From the NCBI RefSeq assembly GCF_023065955.2, contig NW_026622997.1:17836001-17900000 (forward strand): a stretch of 64,000 nt of DNA, written 5' to 3'. Source of the DNA: Ursus arctos. Taxonomy: Eukaryota; Chordata; Mammalia; Carnivora; Ursidae. Positions 36,613 through 49,885 of the stretch are shown piece after piece. The notes under the pieces were generated by a model. That model did not search any database, was not told where the DNA came from, and worked only from the letters and a program-made list of their open reading frames with translations. Numbering within the stretch: the first letter of the stretch is position 1; each line of letters opens with the position of its first letter. A program made the translations under genes and the position numbers.

Positions 36613-36648
<36 letters not shown>
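36613..36648. repeat. (CA)n microsatellite
   Basis: About 17 perfect CA units. Confidence 0.95.
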
Positions 36649-36649
<1 letters not shown>

Positions 36650-38744
36650 GGTTATCTACACAAATGATTAACTTGGGTGAGACAGCCCATTCTCTTTATT
36701 CTCTGTTAAAACCACATAATATCCTTCTCTCTCACTCTTGGTTTCTCTGTCAGCTGTCATGCATTGTGGTGGTATACCCAAATATTATTCATGCAAGATA
36801 ATATCACCAAGGAAAGAGAAAAAGCAGACAACATTCTCGTAGTGTAACTGTTCATTTTTTTCAGGCTCTGCCCATTTTGAAAGACGTTAGAAGTCAGGAC
36901 ACCCCTTGAAGTATAACTCTCTGTTACTTACCTTCTTTGAACGTCATGAAATGGGAATAATAGGAACACTGACTGGAGATCAAAGGCGGGGGGGATCCAA
37001 GCTGCCTCTATGACATATCCCATTTGTGTTAAAATCTATAAATACACAACCTGCTGGAAGAAATGCGTTGCTGGTAGTTATCTCTGGGTTGTAAGATTAT
37101 GGGCACATTTGAATTTCTCCTTTTATCACTCAGCTTAATCTCATCTCTTGGTCACTAAACTTGCTCTGAAATGGCTTTTTCTGTTTCCAAAACATATAGA
37201 TTCTCAAAGGACAGAGACTGCTGCCTTTAACAATATATTTTGTAATTGAATTTATGTAGTTGATATACGTAGTTTTTTTAAGTGTACAGTTGGCTCTGGC
37301 AGAAATTACAAAAAAGATTTTCAGCACAGATTTGAGCACTGGAAGTTCTTTGGAATAAGTGGATAAGGTGACTGATTTGAAGGAACAGCATACATTTTGG
37401 TGTATAATTTCTGGCATATCACAAAATCAGTCATGGTGCTTTGATAGTTGCCCATAGATGGGAGGAAAAGCTAGCTTACACCATTGTTCAACTTTTTTTT
37501 TTCACCTCCAGATCAATGTACTAGGCAAATATAATTTGACCAGTCATCTGGAAAGTTCCCGTATATGAAAAGTAAATATGGGTCTTAAAAAAAAAACCAG
37601 TTCATTGAATGCTTTAATATAAAACAAGTCTTTCTGCTTACATTAATAAAAAGAGGAACTAGATTGCCTTTGAAACTAAATTGTGAAAAAAAATGCGATT
37701 CTGAAGAATTTTCTCTGCTTTCAAATATAGAATATGAAAATCAAAGATTATTGGCTTTCATACACAGAAGGACGTTTTTATTAATAAAAGTTAAACATGC
37801 AGAGCTGCCAAACTGGGAGTGAATATTTGCTTTTCAGAAGGTTTTACTTCGTAGGTATTTTAAATAGGTGAATTCTTTAGCTCAAAGTCACAGGGCAAGG
37901 TCATGGGTATTGAATTCTGTAACAGAATGGGAAAGAGTAATTCAATCTGGCCCAGTCACATATTTGAAAAACAGCAACAAAACTCTAGACGGTACAGATC
38001 AGAACCCCTCACCGTCTAGGACCCAGGTAAAGAACACGGGTATAGACCATTGTGCTTTTAGGCCTAGAATGGAAAGAACGACCATCACACTCTCTTCAAG
38101 ATTTTGGAAATTTGCGCTAGAACTGAGGCTGACTAGTTCATCATCCTGGATGAAAAAAATGTTAGTAGACCAAAGTTAAATAAAAAGTTGACTTGTTATA
38201 AACTCCTCTCTCCTTGGGAACGAAAACACTGGTAGAAAGTACTAGAGAAGCCGGAGCAGCCCTCTCTGGTCCTTCAGGGAGAGGGGGCTGTGTCTCGTCT
38301 TGTAGAGGTGTGTGGAATTGATGACCCCCAAGTCTTTTTTCCAGTTCTGTGTTTCTGTGATGTCAATGCTACTTCCTCTCCCAAAAGCCCCCAGCAGTGG
38401 CCGAGTGTCAGAAGCCACAACCGACAAAACCCGTGACGGTCTTTGTTGAGTTCTTCTTTTGGTTTCTCTGGCAGGCGTCTGATGGAGGAGGAGTGAAAGG
38501 CTCGAGGTCTGCTTTGGGGCCGTGGTCTCAGGATGGTTGGCTCATTGATACCAAGATGCCACCTCCGGACACCTGGTCGCCAACCTCTGGTGGCATCCCT
38601 GTGCTCAAGAGTGTTGTGTGTGGGGAACCACAGATGCCTGATTTGTGTGGACTGGACTTCATCAAGGGCCAGATTCCACTTCCAGAGTTTTCATACAGAT
38701 CATAGGGCCCTTGGAAGTCATCCAGGGGGAACGAGAAAGTTATT
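36649..38744. other. Intergenic stretch, nothing recognised
   Basis: This region is AT-rich to about 38200 with no recognisable repeat, and then more GC-balanced. Open frames at 37868-38179 and 38397-38705 have no recognised domain. Confidence 0.4.
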
Positions 38745-38890
38745 GAAACTCACTCTGCCTCAGTATCCTTGATGTGCAGTGGGGATGGTACCAGCTACCT
38801 CACAGGGCTATGAAGGTTAAACACAAATATAGATGTAAAGATCCCAGCATAGCGTCCAGCACATAGTTAAGTATCTGTTAATGGTAGCAT
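38745..38890 (+). mobile_element. MIR SINE 3' half
   Basis: 'ctgcctcagtatccttgatg', 'cctcacagggctatgaaggt' and 'gcgtccagcacatagttaag' follow MIR order in sense orientation. Confidence 0.75.
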
Positions 38891-38894
38891 TTAC

Positions 38895-38968
38895 CTTCTT
38901 CTTTTTCCTCCCCCTCTTCTTCTCCTTCTTCTTCTTCTTCTTCTTCTTCTTCTTCTTCTTCTTCTTCC
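38895..38968. repeat. (CTT)n polypyrimidine tract
   Basis: About 70 bp of CTT triplets with a CTC-rich left part. The strand is purely pyrimidine over almost its whole length. Confidence 0.93.
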
Positions 38969-39026
38969 AAGATAACGCCAAGGGAATTTCATTATTTGGA
39001 AACAATCAGATAATGTTTTTCTTTTT

Positions 39027-39237
39027 CTTTTTTAAATTTCTTTTTCTTTTCTTTTTTTAAGATTTTATTTATTTATTTGAGATAGAGTGAGAGAGAAAGA
39101 GAGAGAACCCAAGCAGGGCAGAGGGCGAGGGAGATCCAGGCTCCCTGCTGAGCGGGAAGCCTGATGTGGGGCTCGATCCTTTCCATGACTTGAACTGAAG
39201 GCAGACGCTTAACCGACTGAGCCACCCAGGTGCCCCT
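39027..39237 (-). mobile_element. CAN-SINE, antisense
   Basis: 'ttttttaagattttatttat' at the left and the antisense head 'gactgagccacccaggtgcc' at the right. The flanks TAATGTTTTTCTTTTT are an exact target site duplication (39011-39026 and 39238-39253). The core is about 12 bp shorter than usual near the 'gatcatgacc' motif. Confidence 0.94.
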
Positions 39238-39253
39238 AATGTTTTTCTTTTTA

Positions 39254-40914
39254 AAATTCAGTTTGGTATTATATAGACACTGCTAGCCTTAGGCAGCCCT
39301 GATGGCTGTGGGTTGAGGTCCTAGTAAAAAAATTCCTCAGATGCTCCCACATAGGGAAATCTGGTAAAAAAAAAAAAAATCCCTTCTTAAGAACTGTTTA
39401 TCAATAGACAATATTATCTGGCCTTGGGCCCCATTGCAGAAGTGTGGTAGGTAATTTGGGCAGGTGTCCTCTACTCTCATTGGTTTTCTGACCCCAGACA
39501 CACGTGACCCAACTGGTTTGTCACTTGCTCCAAGGTGAAGGTGACATCTTACCCATTGTCATGGGCTCCATAGTGTTAAGCCTAATGGAGGGTAAACTCC
39601 ACGTACTCAGTTAATGAATGTTTGCCGAGTGAATGAGTCCATCCAGAATCAACCTACATCCTCAGTGCATATCCACCACCCACATCAGCTCAGGTTCTCC
39701 ACCGATGTTCAAATTATGGGCTAAAAATTAACATGAAGTGTATGATTATACCTTATGGTACAGGAGATGTTTTATCTCATGAGACCATCCCATCAGCTGA
39801 GTTTGGGAACGAGGACTTGGTGTTGAATGAGTTGTAAAATGAACCCCGCCTACCTCACCGGCCAGGGGCCTCTGGTTGAAATTTCATGAAGCTTTGGTAG
39901 ACCTTTCATCAAATTTACTGAGAAATCTTATTTCCTCTGTCAAAGCAGAAAGCTCCATTGAAGGGAACTTCCTCATCTGTGTGTTAAGACCAAACCCAGT
40001 CTCTTGTGGGTTCCACATGGGAACCCATCAGAATGTCACCCAGCCTTTGTAAGCTTCCGCCTGGTTTCCTATCCCCCCACCAGCTGTACCTGTTCCCACT
40101 ACCAGGAGACCAGGCCTGACGTGGAAAGCCATCAACGTCACTAATTCCCCTACCAGCTACCCAGAGGCTGGATTGTTTTCTTGCTTCTGAACTTGATTTT
40201 CTCTGTCCTTGACCCTGTTCCTGTACTGACCTGCCAAGTTCTCCAGTCCACTTGCTTTCCCTCTATCTGGGTAGGCAGTCTGGATTTTCTATCTCGACCA
40301 ACAGAACTTGAACTTGAGTCCTAATTCTCCTTTCCTTTCTTTAACCCATGAACTTTATATAGCAATTTTTATTTCTAGTTGTGCCTATAAACTCAGATGC
40401 CCCCCAGGAGATCATGTCATGAGTGAAGCTGGTGGGCAGTGTGGAGGTGGGGGATGGGAACGACAAAGACCTTCAGTGGCTAATATTTTGTTTTCCCACT
40501 TTGGAGGACACACGCGTGCTGAACACTAGTTCTCTGCCGTGAGACAAAGAGTGGTGTGAGATGTGACGTGGCCACGGGAACCCACCCTCAGGTTCAGATG
40601 CAGGTGGGTGATGGGGAGCTGGTGGGCGCATTGGCCTCTCATGCGTGGATAAAGGGTTCTTTACCCACAAGTCTAGCCAGTGTTTCCAGTCTTGTTTGTT
40701 TATATTCAAGAGAAGGCAAAAATCTGGATTTGCATATAAAATACCAGAATTTTTCAACCCTGGCTGGCTTATTTAAAAAAAAAAACCACAACAACAAACC
40801 TCTGTGCTGGCCAATTAAAACAGCCAGTGGGCTGTGTTCAGGCCTACTGGCTACTGATGGAAGGACTCTGGCTTACAGACACCTTTCAGAAGTGGCACTT
40901 TTCTGATTATTTGG
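39254..40914. other. Intergenic stretch, nothing recognised
   Basis: No gene or repeat family is recognised, apart from A-runs near 39366 and 40774. Confidence 0.4.
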
Positions 40915-41035
40915 GACATTATTGTTATTTTCCTTCCGTATCTGCACAAGTGAATGGAAGAGTCAGGATCTGAACCAATATGTTCCAGCTCGAAGTCCAT
41001 GGGTCTTGCTGCCACAGTGACTGTTTTCCCAGTTG
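40915..41035 (-). mobile_element. MIR SINE fragment, antisense
   Basis: 'gaagagtcaggatctgaacc' and 'gaagtccatgggtcttgctg' match the antisense MIR 5' half. The match is short and diverged. Confidence 0.5.
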
Positions 41036-41984
41036 CTGAGGTTCTCAACACACTCCCTGATGTGCTTATGCTGGGATAACAGAATCTTCATTCTACTCTT
41101 ACAGACACTGCATCTACTAGGCCCCTGGGCTGGGCCGAGAAGTCAGTGTTCGCCAATGAACCTCCTCCCAGCACAGCTAGAACCTTGGAGGCCATGCACG
41201 ATGGCCTCAGAGCATCTCTTGTCTCCACCCGAAAGAGAGCTGAGGCCCCTGATCAAATCCACTGCCTGCGAGCCACTGGGGGCAGGTTGGCGGCACGCTG
41301 AAGGTAGCCTGGGGCACATTCTTCTGGTGTGGTTTTAGGCCTCTCTCTTCACCTCATTGGGCCTAAGATTCCACATGTATAAAAGGAAAGGGTTGAATTA
41401 GTCTATCAGTTGAGACTGAACGCATGTGACGGAAAACCCACCTCAAGCAGGCGAAGGCAAACGCTTGAAATGGTTGGTTCACGTAATTAAATAAAAATAG
41501 CAGGTGTTTGAACAATATTTCCAGAAATTGGTCAACTCTGCTCTCCTCCATTTGGCTTCATTTCAAGATGGCAAGAGGGCTCCCAATTATTCCAGATCTA
41601 CCACCTCCTGGATTCAAGCCCAGAGAAAAAGAGAAAGGTGGCCTTTCTCTGAACAGTGGCCGCTAGAGCCTTGTGGCATATGACTGACTCCATCTGTGAT
41701 GGGTGCGCAACCCTGGACCGGTACCTATGGCCAGAGAAGTGCAATAAACAGAAATGTGTCCTATGACTTCCCCACCTGAAACACCTGTGGGCCAAGCAGG
41801 TGGGAGGAGTGCTTCCCTAAGGAAAATCAGGCCATGACCAACCAAAGAAGGGCAAACGGGTACTGAGTGTTAAACTTCATTAGTGATTTAATATGATTTG
41901 GTAATAAGAACATTGAAATTCTACCCAAAGTCAGAACGATACAGAAAGATACACTCAGAGAAGCATCACCCCATGCCATAATGC
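41036..41984. other. Intergenic stretch, nothing recognised
   Basis: No gene or repeat family is recognised. Confidence 0.4.
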
Positions 41985-42955
41985 TTTTACCCCTCTCTCC
42001 CATACTCCTTGTAAGAAACCAACAACATTATTTTTATATTTGTTCATCCTGTGCTTCTTTGGAGAAATATGTATGCAAATCTTCTTGTTCTCCTTCTTTC
42101 TTACAGAGAAGAGTGCAGGCTACATATGCTCTTCTGCACTTTGCCTTATTACTCAACGGTGTCTCCTGGAAATCACTCTGTAGCAAACTGTATCAAAAAA
42201 GAGCCACAGAACTCCTTCTTGTACCTTTTTAAAAAAAAAAATCTCAGTACCTCATTATGTATACATACCATATATTTTTTAACCAATCTCCTGTGCTTGG
42301 GCATTTAGGCAGTTTCCAATATTTTGCAATTTTTAAAATAATGCTACAATGAATAACCTTGAGTATCTGTGTTTTTACATTGTTGGAGGTATATATTTGG
42401 GATGAGTTCTTAGAAGTGGAATTTCTGGATGGAAGGATAAATGCAAATGGTGCTTTGTTAGATATCGCTGGGCTCCCCTCCATGGGGATGGCACCATATC
42501 ACATTCCTACCAGCAACGGACCCAGGTGCCTGCTTCTTCAGCCTCGCCAATAGTAAAATAACAATTGTTAGCTGTTAATGATAACAGAGGTTACTGTGAA
42601 GCTCTTGAAATTTTTTTTTTTGCTAATCTGATGCATAAAAATTGGTTTTTAATGTGGATTTAATTTGCCTTTTATATTTGGAGTAAAATTGATTGTAGTT
42701 TTATGTGTTCAGGGAGCAATTTTACAGCTCTTTAATCAATTGTCTTTTCATATCTTTTGTCCCCTTTTCTACTGGATTTTTTATCTTTTCCCCTCAATTT
42801 TTAGAAGTTTTTAAAAAATATTAGATATTGGTTCTTTGTGATCAATGCTGTAAATACTTTTCTGCCAGTTTTCATTTGTGTTTTGACTATTTTAAAACTT
42901 AAAAAAAATTTGTTTTAATGTTTTCTGTTGTCAAATTTACCCGTCTCTCATCTAG
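41985..42955 (-). mobile_element. Old L1M fragment, antisense
   Basis: 'gggcatttaggcagtttcca', 'cttagaagtggaatttctgg', 'cacattcctaccagcaacgg', 'ctgatgcataaaaattggtt' and 'ttagatattggttctttgtg' run in the order of antisense L1M ORF2. Many indels show great age. Confidence 0.8.
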
Positions 42956-42962
42956 ATTTTTG

Positions 42963-43092
42963 GTCATGGTGCACTGGCTGTTATACGCAACTAACGAATC
43001 ATCGAACTTTACATCGGAAACCGGGGATGTACTGTACGGTGACTAACATACTATAATAAAAAATCATTAAATGAAAAAAAAATAAAATAAAA
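42963..43092 (+). mobile_element. LINE-1 3' tip with A-tail
   Basis: 'catggtgcactggctgttat' to 'gactaacatactataataaa' and an A-rich tail: the last 100 bp or so of the young carnivore L1, as seen again at 49770-49885. It is a strongly 5'-truncated insertion into the flanking L1M. Confidence 0.9.
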
Positions 43093-43230
43093 AGTCTTCC
43101 TGCTCAGATTATATAAAAACTCATCCTTGTTTTCTTCTGGTACCTGCGCAATTTCATTTTGCTGCTAGGTTTCTGATACCTTTGGTAATTATCCCTGCCG
43201 GTAGTGCACGGAATAGATCTAATTTTATTT

Positions 43231-43427
43231 CTTTTTTTATAGATTTTATTTTTTATTTATTTGAGAGAGAGACAGAGAGAGCATGATCAGGGGAAAGGAC
43301 AGAGGGAGAAGGGCAAGCAGACTTCCTGAGAAGTGTGGAGCCTGATGCGGGACTCAATCCCAGGGCCCCAAGATCATGACCTGAGCTGAAATTAAATGCT
43401 TAACTGACTGAGCCACCCAGGAGCCCT
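43231..43427 (-). mobile_element. CAN-SINE, antisense
   Basis: 'atagattttattttttattt' at the left and 'gactgagccacccaggagcc' at the right. The flanks GATCTAATTTTATTT and GATCTAATTTCATTT are a 15-bp target site duplication with one mismatch. Confidence 0.95.
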
Positions 43428-43590
43428 GATCTAATTTCATTTTTTAAAAAATGACTATTTGGTCAGCCTGATACCAGTCAGCCCCACTGATTTTGGAATA
43501 TCACCTTTATCACATTTATCATAACCCAGATTTCTACAAGTATTTGAGCCTATTTCTTGACTTCCATTTTATTCCATTCATCTGTCTGTC

Positions 43591-43787
43591 TTTTTTTTTT
43601 TTAAGACTTATTTTTTTGCTTTAGAGAGAGAGAGTTCTGTGTGTGGGGGGGGGGGCAGAGGGAGACAAGTAGACTTCCCCGCTGAGTGTGGAGCTGGACT
43701 CGGGTCTTGATCTCACGACCCTGAGATCATGACCTGAGCTGAAATCAAGAGTTGGATGCTTAACCAACTGAGCCACCGAAGTGCCCC
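43591..43787 (-). mobile_element. CAN-SINE, antisense
   Basis: Poly(T) at the left, a poly(G) run at about 43645-43655, and the antisense head 'actgagccaccgaagtgccc' at the right. The flanks TCATCTGTCTGTC are an exact 13-bp target site duplication (43578-43590 and 43788-43800). Confidence 0.95.
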
Positions 43788-43801
43788 TCATCTGTCTGTC
43801 C

Positions 43802-46800
43802 TTTTAGGTGCTGGTATTAGGCTGTTGTGATGACGAAGGCTTCTTTGTGTGTATTAATATCTAACAAGACCACTCCTCTTTCACAGATGACTTTTTTTAG
43901 GGAGAAGAGTTTGCAGAATATTTGCAGGCCTATGGCAATGACCATGTAGTCAGATGAGTCAGGAGAGAGAGGGAAAAATTCCAATGGCCTTGAATAGGCG
44001 TGAGTGGAGAAGTCTGAAAAGAGCCAGAGAATACAGATTTGGGAAGTTGCTAGCTTTGTTGGTGAGAAGAAGAATTCTCTTCTGATTTTGTTTTCCAGTG
44101 AAACAAGGACCACGGTCATCAGCTCAGAGTGGGGAAGGGATGAAGAAGAGAAGGAGCCATCTTGCAGAAGGGGGTTGCAGGGTGATTAGGGAATTACTCA
44201 GGCGACACAGAGGGGCCACCTGAAGTTTGTTGTCACGAATACCCGTCCACAGAATTGTGTGTTTTTCTCTAGCCTCATACAATGGCTTGAGTTTGGGAGC
44301 TGAGTGGGCAGGGAGTTCAATTTAAACAAAGTTGGAATTTAGTCAAGCAGATATGACAAATGGAGAGAGGGGTAAAGTGGTAGTGGGAGCCTGGACGCAA
44401 GTGAGCAAAAGGACGGACCAGGGATCCAAGCTGGGTAAGAGGGAGATGTGGACAGTGGGGTGGGGCAGGGCATGGATGCAAGAAGATGGAAGTGGTCTAA
44501 GAAATGTTGGGGTCTTTGGAAGGGGAGGTAATGATCCTGGGTAATGATCTATGGTATGATCTTGGGAATGGGTGGATAAGACATCAACTAGGACATAAAA
44601 ATAACAGAAGGCCAGAATGTAGGGTAGGTTGTCTTTGCTGTTGTGACAGTGACAGAGAGACAGTGAGCCAGATCCAAAAATCTTCATGAGTAAGGGAGAG
44701 TGGTTGGGAGGCTGGAGATGATTGTGGTGAGAGGGGTAGAGGGTGGTGTCTTCATAAGTCATCCCTCAGGGACCTACAGGATTGCAGCATGGGAAGCTCT
44801 AGTCCCCATCGCCCCTAGAAAATCTCCTCAGGGTCCTCTTCAGTCTGCTGCCCTGGCAACCTTCCAGGGTTGGATTTAGCTGTGAAGTCTGAGTCTAAGA
44901 GGCTTGCCTAAGAGACTTGTCTTTCAGTTTGTAGAGCCTGCTGTTTCTTAAAGCTCAGAGGCCATCAGGGAGCCTTGAGGGAGATGATAGAGAGCCAAGT
45001 GGGGCACTCTGTGAAGGGCTGGCATGAGTTCCATCATAGGTCCTGGAGTTCCTCTGCAGTGTAGACCACTGGAGATGCTACTTGTTGTCATACAGGAACT
45101 CAAGCTTAAATGCTCAGAGTCAAATAGGCAACACCCGGTGGAAACCAGGGGGATCCCTGCCAACAGGAGGGGTCACCGTATACCCTCAGGTTGGCCTACC
45201 CGGGCTCCAAAGCCAAAGCCTTAGCTCTTTCTTCAAGAGTTCCTAAGTGCCCCAAACCACCCTCTTGCTTCAAGCTTCCTTTCCCATCCAGACTTCCTGG
45301 GAATCCCCAAGCATCTGCAGTCACTCCTGAAAGATGATGTGTCCCAGCCAAGGGAACTGGGCCTCAGCCCCCTTCAGAGGGACCAAAGCTGTAATGAGCT
45401 CTGGCTGAAGGAATGACCCCAGTGTGGCTTCCCACATGGAGCTGAGGCTCACTGTACCTGAGGCCTGTTGACAGGCAGGGCCGCAGGTCTCCACGAGGGA
45501 AAAATAGATAGTGTCTGAACTATTAACCTTCAAGGGCACTGGCATATCAATGGACTTAGCATGGGGTCCCTGTCTGACTAAGGGGACACGTGAAAATGTA
45601 AGATCTGGATCTTTGTGAAGAATTCAAGATTATGGTCTGTGACTAGTGAAAATATTAGAAATAAAATTCAAATTGATGTTATTTTCAGTCATGTACAGTG
45701 ATTTGGAAGTTGGTGTAGAGGGAGGAGAAAAGTACATACTGGACTTGAGGGCCCCCTGACTCACGCTCACAGGGACCAAAGGGATGAGGTAAGAACTCAT
45801 CTCTACTTTCATGTGGTGTCCCAGGAGGTCCGTGTGTGGAGGAAGGGCAAGGTCCTACCAGCTCTTACTCTCAGGCTGTGCTTTGCCCATGGCTTTGGGT
45901 TCCAAGGTTGGCAGATGGAGCCTGGATTGGGGTAGAAAAGTGGGATGGGTGAGGGCGGTTCTTTTGCTCAGAGAAAAATGGTGCCTCAGGATTCCTAGCC
46001 CCGAATCCCTATCGAAAAGAGATGTCTCAGATCTTGTAAGAACACACACAAACCCACTCCTACATGGGTATATCCTCAGACCCACAAGCTCAGAGTTGTG
46101 ATTTTTTCCCTCTCGGATGGAAGCAGCTGCATACCTTCTATTTGCTCAGCAACCGGAGGTCCTGGGTAAGAGAGGAGAGCCTCATCACATAGAAAATGTG
46201 TTTTGAACCTCAAGCACTAAACTTTGTTCAAATGTACAGAGCAGCGGAGATGCCCTTTGAGGAATGAAGACTCCCCATATCCTCCACCTTCCGTGGCTTT
46301 TGGAGGGTTATGTGTCTATTCATCACCCAGCTCTGGGCTTGGGAGCAAGTCTGGGGACCCCGGGTGGGAAGCTCTGCTCAGCTGGGGCACTCTTGGTCCT
46401 GCTTGATTCTGGCCGAGGGGCTCAGAGTCCTCAAGGTCAAGGGTCTGTCCCTGTTCCCAGCTTGACTTTGCTGTCCCAAACCGTGGTCTTGGCCCCTGAC
46501 ACATACACACTGTCATATCCCCGATACCAGTGATCTGTCTTCCTGACCTCCCCCCACAGCATACACACAAACGTATACACTGTCTGCCGATTCCACCGTC
46601 TGCTGATTCCAGCTTGGACCAACTTTCCGTACGTATTTCAGACCCCACTGAAATCTTGTCTTTTGTCCCCCAGACATCCCACCTCTCTTTTTTCTGGTTG
46701 GCAGACCACCTTTTACAGAAATACTTTCTGGACTCATAACCCCACACAACCCTGTCTTGGGGATAGCGGACAGCTGAATGTCCTACCCTGTTTTGCTCTT

Positions 46801-47402
46801 TAGGTGAAGTCTATTCTGTTTGCTGTGAGACATGAGAAAGCCTGTAATTTAGTGACACCATATTACTTTGCGCTCAAGTGGGCAACTGTGTGTGTGTTCC
46901 AAGGAGCCCCCATTGGCTTGTCTGGGTCTCTATTACATAAATGACCACAGACAAATTTGGATTATCTCTTTTCTTTTGCCTCGATGCTCACTTGAGTTAC
47001 CTAGAGCGCAGTTACAGAGTAAGTTCTGTGGGGCACTAAAGAAGCATGGACCATGGGGCTCCTTACTGGTGGAGCAAAGGAGCGAGCGCAGATTTTGAAG
47101 TCCCAGCCAGGGACCAGGTTTAAGTGTGGAAGAGAGTATTCAAAATTTGCCAAGTTCAAGACATATGCTTACCATCTCTAACCGTGGTCTTTTGGGTCGG
47201 GTCTAGCTGGGTGTCAATTCCCTGGGGCACAGAAGCAGACATTTAATATCACCTATGGGAAGCATTGTAAGGATGAAACGGTGTGCTGCGTGCGTGTGTG
47301 GTGAGTACCACTCAGGACAGCTTACATCTTTTCTCTTCCTAGTCCTAGTGGAATGTGCTTTCTGGGGCACTGTTGACATACATTCTTGAGAGTAAAACAC
47401 TT
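43802..47402. other. Intergenic stretch of 3.6 kb, nothing recognised
   Basis: No young repeat and no gene are recognised over this interval. Open frames are under 145 codons and overlap on opposite strands. A G-rich, purine-rich stretch spans about 44340-44560. It may hold old repeats I cannot place. Confidence 0.4.
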
Positions 47403-47582
47403 GGGGCTCCTGGATGGCTCAGTCGGTTAAGCGTCCAACTCGCGATAACCGATCTGGCTCAGGTCATGATCTCAGGGTCATAAGATCGAGCCCCGTGTCG
47501 GGCTCCACACCCAGGGGGAGTCTGCTTGAGATTCTCTCCCTCTGCCCCCCTCAGAATAGCTAAATAAATCTTAAAAAAAAAA
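47403..47582 (+). mobile_element. CAN-SINE
   Basis: Head 'ggggctcctggatggctcag', core 'ggctcaggtcatgatctcag' and tail 'gctaaataaatcttaaaa'. The flanks 'agtaaaacac' and 'agtaaaatcc' suggest a decayed target site duplication. Confidence 0.92.
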
Positions 47583-49185
47583 AGGCAGTAAAATCCTAAA
47601 GAAACCTTAGATGTCTTTGCACGTGAACACCTTTGCTGCCATGACAATCGGAGATGAACACTCTGACATATCAGCTCTTCCTCTGGCAGCTGCTCCCAGG
47701 TCTGTTCGGGTGGGGGAGCCTCTTCCTGGCCTTCCACAGCACCATCATTTGTGCAGCATCCCCAGGGCGACAAACAGCAAGGAAATGAGGGAAAGCAAGC
47801 AACATCTGCTGCAAAACAAATACCGTCATCTTACAAATGAGTTGTCTGTGGGATAATGATTCCTGCATATGTCGAGCAGAGGGAAGTCAACACCCGGACC
47901 CGATACTAGACAACCAACACCTGACAGGCAGGCCTAGGGCTTACTGATGGCTCCGCTATGTCTACAGCTAAATTCCAGGAGAAGGCTAAATTTGGAAGAA
48001 AGAGCAGGTGCTAATGTTCACAGATTTCAGTCACACCAGACGGAAAGCCCACCTCTTGCTCTGTGGTTTGAAGAGCAGAATTCTGCAGGCACGGAAGCAT
48101 GAGACTGGGTCAGTGCTTGCAGGGGTGCCTAGTGGAGGGTGAGCTCGTGCGAGCCCCGGGATCATCTCTCGTCTTGCTCCCTCAGCCTGGCCGAGACCAT
48201 TTCCATTGTGTGTGCCATGGTAGTTGGGCGCTCCCGAGACGTTCTCCAGCGTCCTACAGAGTTATGCGTGTAAATGACTAAGACAGATGCCTTATGACTT
48301 GTCTGGTTCTTATGGGGGTTATACCCCCAAAGAAGAAAAATGTTAATGAATCATTCAGTTACACTTAACTAACTCCAATCAGGCTGTGATGGGAATGGCC
48401 TGGGGACAGATGGTGATGGAGAATTTTGTCTCTGGTGTCCACTTGTTATGTCCTCTCTCCTCTTAGCATGACTTTTTCTCTCTCACCTGAAATCCCAGGC
48501 CATCAAGGATCCTCTCTGAAAGGTCCTAGACAAGCCTGCTGCCACCAGATGTTGCTCACCATGACATAAAGGAGAGGTTGCATGGGGACAGCCATAGAGG
48601 GGTTCGGTTCGTCTTGTGTGCTGTTTGGACAAAAATCTATCATTTGCAGCATTTAAGAGATTTCATAAATATCTAAATTCGCAGCTTCTCTCTCTCTCTA
48701 TCTTGCACGTGTGAGTGCACGCGTGTCTGCATGCACGTGCGCGTGTGTGCGCACAAACACGCCCTGAACAATTTGGCAAGCCTGGGTTAATTTCGTATTA
48801 GCAGCCATTGGCTGGTGCTGACTAGTGGCTGCTCCTTTTAGATGGGCTGCTGCTGTTCAGTTTACCATAGTCCCCACTATTCCCTATTGCCTCATTCTCA
48901 CTTAGTTCAAATTTATAGTCAGGCAAGTGGCTCTTTTTATTCACTCACACTATCCTTCCTGGTCCTGTAGGTGTTTGAAGTCTCTGCTTTGGATCTTCTG
49001 AGCGTTCTACCTCCTCACCTGTTTCCATACAAACCTGGTCAACTCGTGCCCATTTCCACAAGTTACGCTGTTTCAGTGACAACCAAAGCAGCTCTGATTG
49101 GAGCAGCAAATTCACAGAACAATATTAATCGTCCTTAATAATTTGATAACTTCATCAGTTAATGATGGCCATGATAATACTACTT
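47583..49185. other. Intergenic stretch, TG-rich patch only
   Basis: A CT repeat and an alternating purine-pyrimidine patch (GTGTG, CACGCG) lie at about 48686-48760. No gene or repeat family is recognised. Confidence 0.4.
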
Positions 49186-49200
49186 AAAAACTAACTGCAG

Positions 49201-49465
49201 CTGAGTAATATTCCATGGTACATATGGACCACAACTTCTTCTTTTTTTTTTTTAAAAGATTTTATTTATTTATTTGACAGAGACAGCCAGTGAGAGAGGG
49301 ACACAAGCAGGGGGAGTGGGAAAGGAAGAAGCAGGCTCATAGCAGAGGAGTCTGATGTGGGGCTCAATCCCATAACGCCGGGATCACGCCCTGAGCCGAA
49401 GGCAGACGCTTAACTGCTGTGCCACCCAGGCGCCCCTGGACCACAACTTCTTAATCCAGTCATCT
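49201..49465 (-). mobile_element. Inverted 5' segment of the L1 insertion
   Basis: 'ctgagtaatattccatggta' and 'cttaatccagtcatct' are antisense L1. After removal of the SINE at 49241-49437 it is about 53 bp of L1. Its left end, read in reverse, ends in ATTACTCAG, the same nine bases with which the sense part begins at 49466. Confidence 0.85.
49241..49437 (-). mobile_element. CAN-SINE inserted in the inverted L1 segment
   Basis: Left 'aaaagattttatttatttat', right 'gtgccacccaggcgcccct'. The flanks GGACCACAACTTCTT (49226-49240 and 49438-49452) are an exact 15-bp target site duplication taken from L1 sequence, so the SINE came after the L1. Confidence 0.96.
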
Positions 49466-49885
49466 ATTACTCAGCTATCAGAAAGGACGAGTTCTCAACA
49501 TTTGCTGCAACATGGACGGCACTGGAGGAGATAATGCTAAGTGAAATAAGTCAAGCAGAGAAAGACAATTATCATATGATTTCTTTCATCTATGGAACAT
49601 AAGAACTAGGAAGATAAGTTGGAGAAGAAAGGGATAAAGAAAGGGGGGGTAATCAGAAGGGGGAATGAAGCATGAGAGACTATGGACTCTGAGAAACAAA
49701 CTGAGGGCTTCGGGGGGGGTGGGGGAATGGGATAGACTGGTGATGGGTAGTAAGGAGGGCACGTATTGCATGGTGCACTGGCTGTTATACGCAACTAATG
49801 AGTCATCGAACTTTACATCAGAAATCGGGATGTACTGTATGGTGACTAACATAATATAATAAAAAAACATTAAAATAAAAAAAAA
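49466..49885 (+). mobile_element. Sense L1 3' end
   Basis: 'attactcagctatcagaaag', 'ctaagtgaaataagtcaagc', 'gcactggctgttatacgcaa' and 'ggtgactaacataatataat' lead to AATAAA (49858-49863) and an A-rich tail. This is the terminal 400 bp of a young carnivore L1. Confidence 0.93.
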
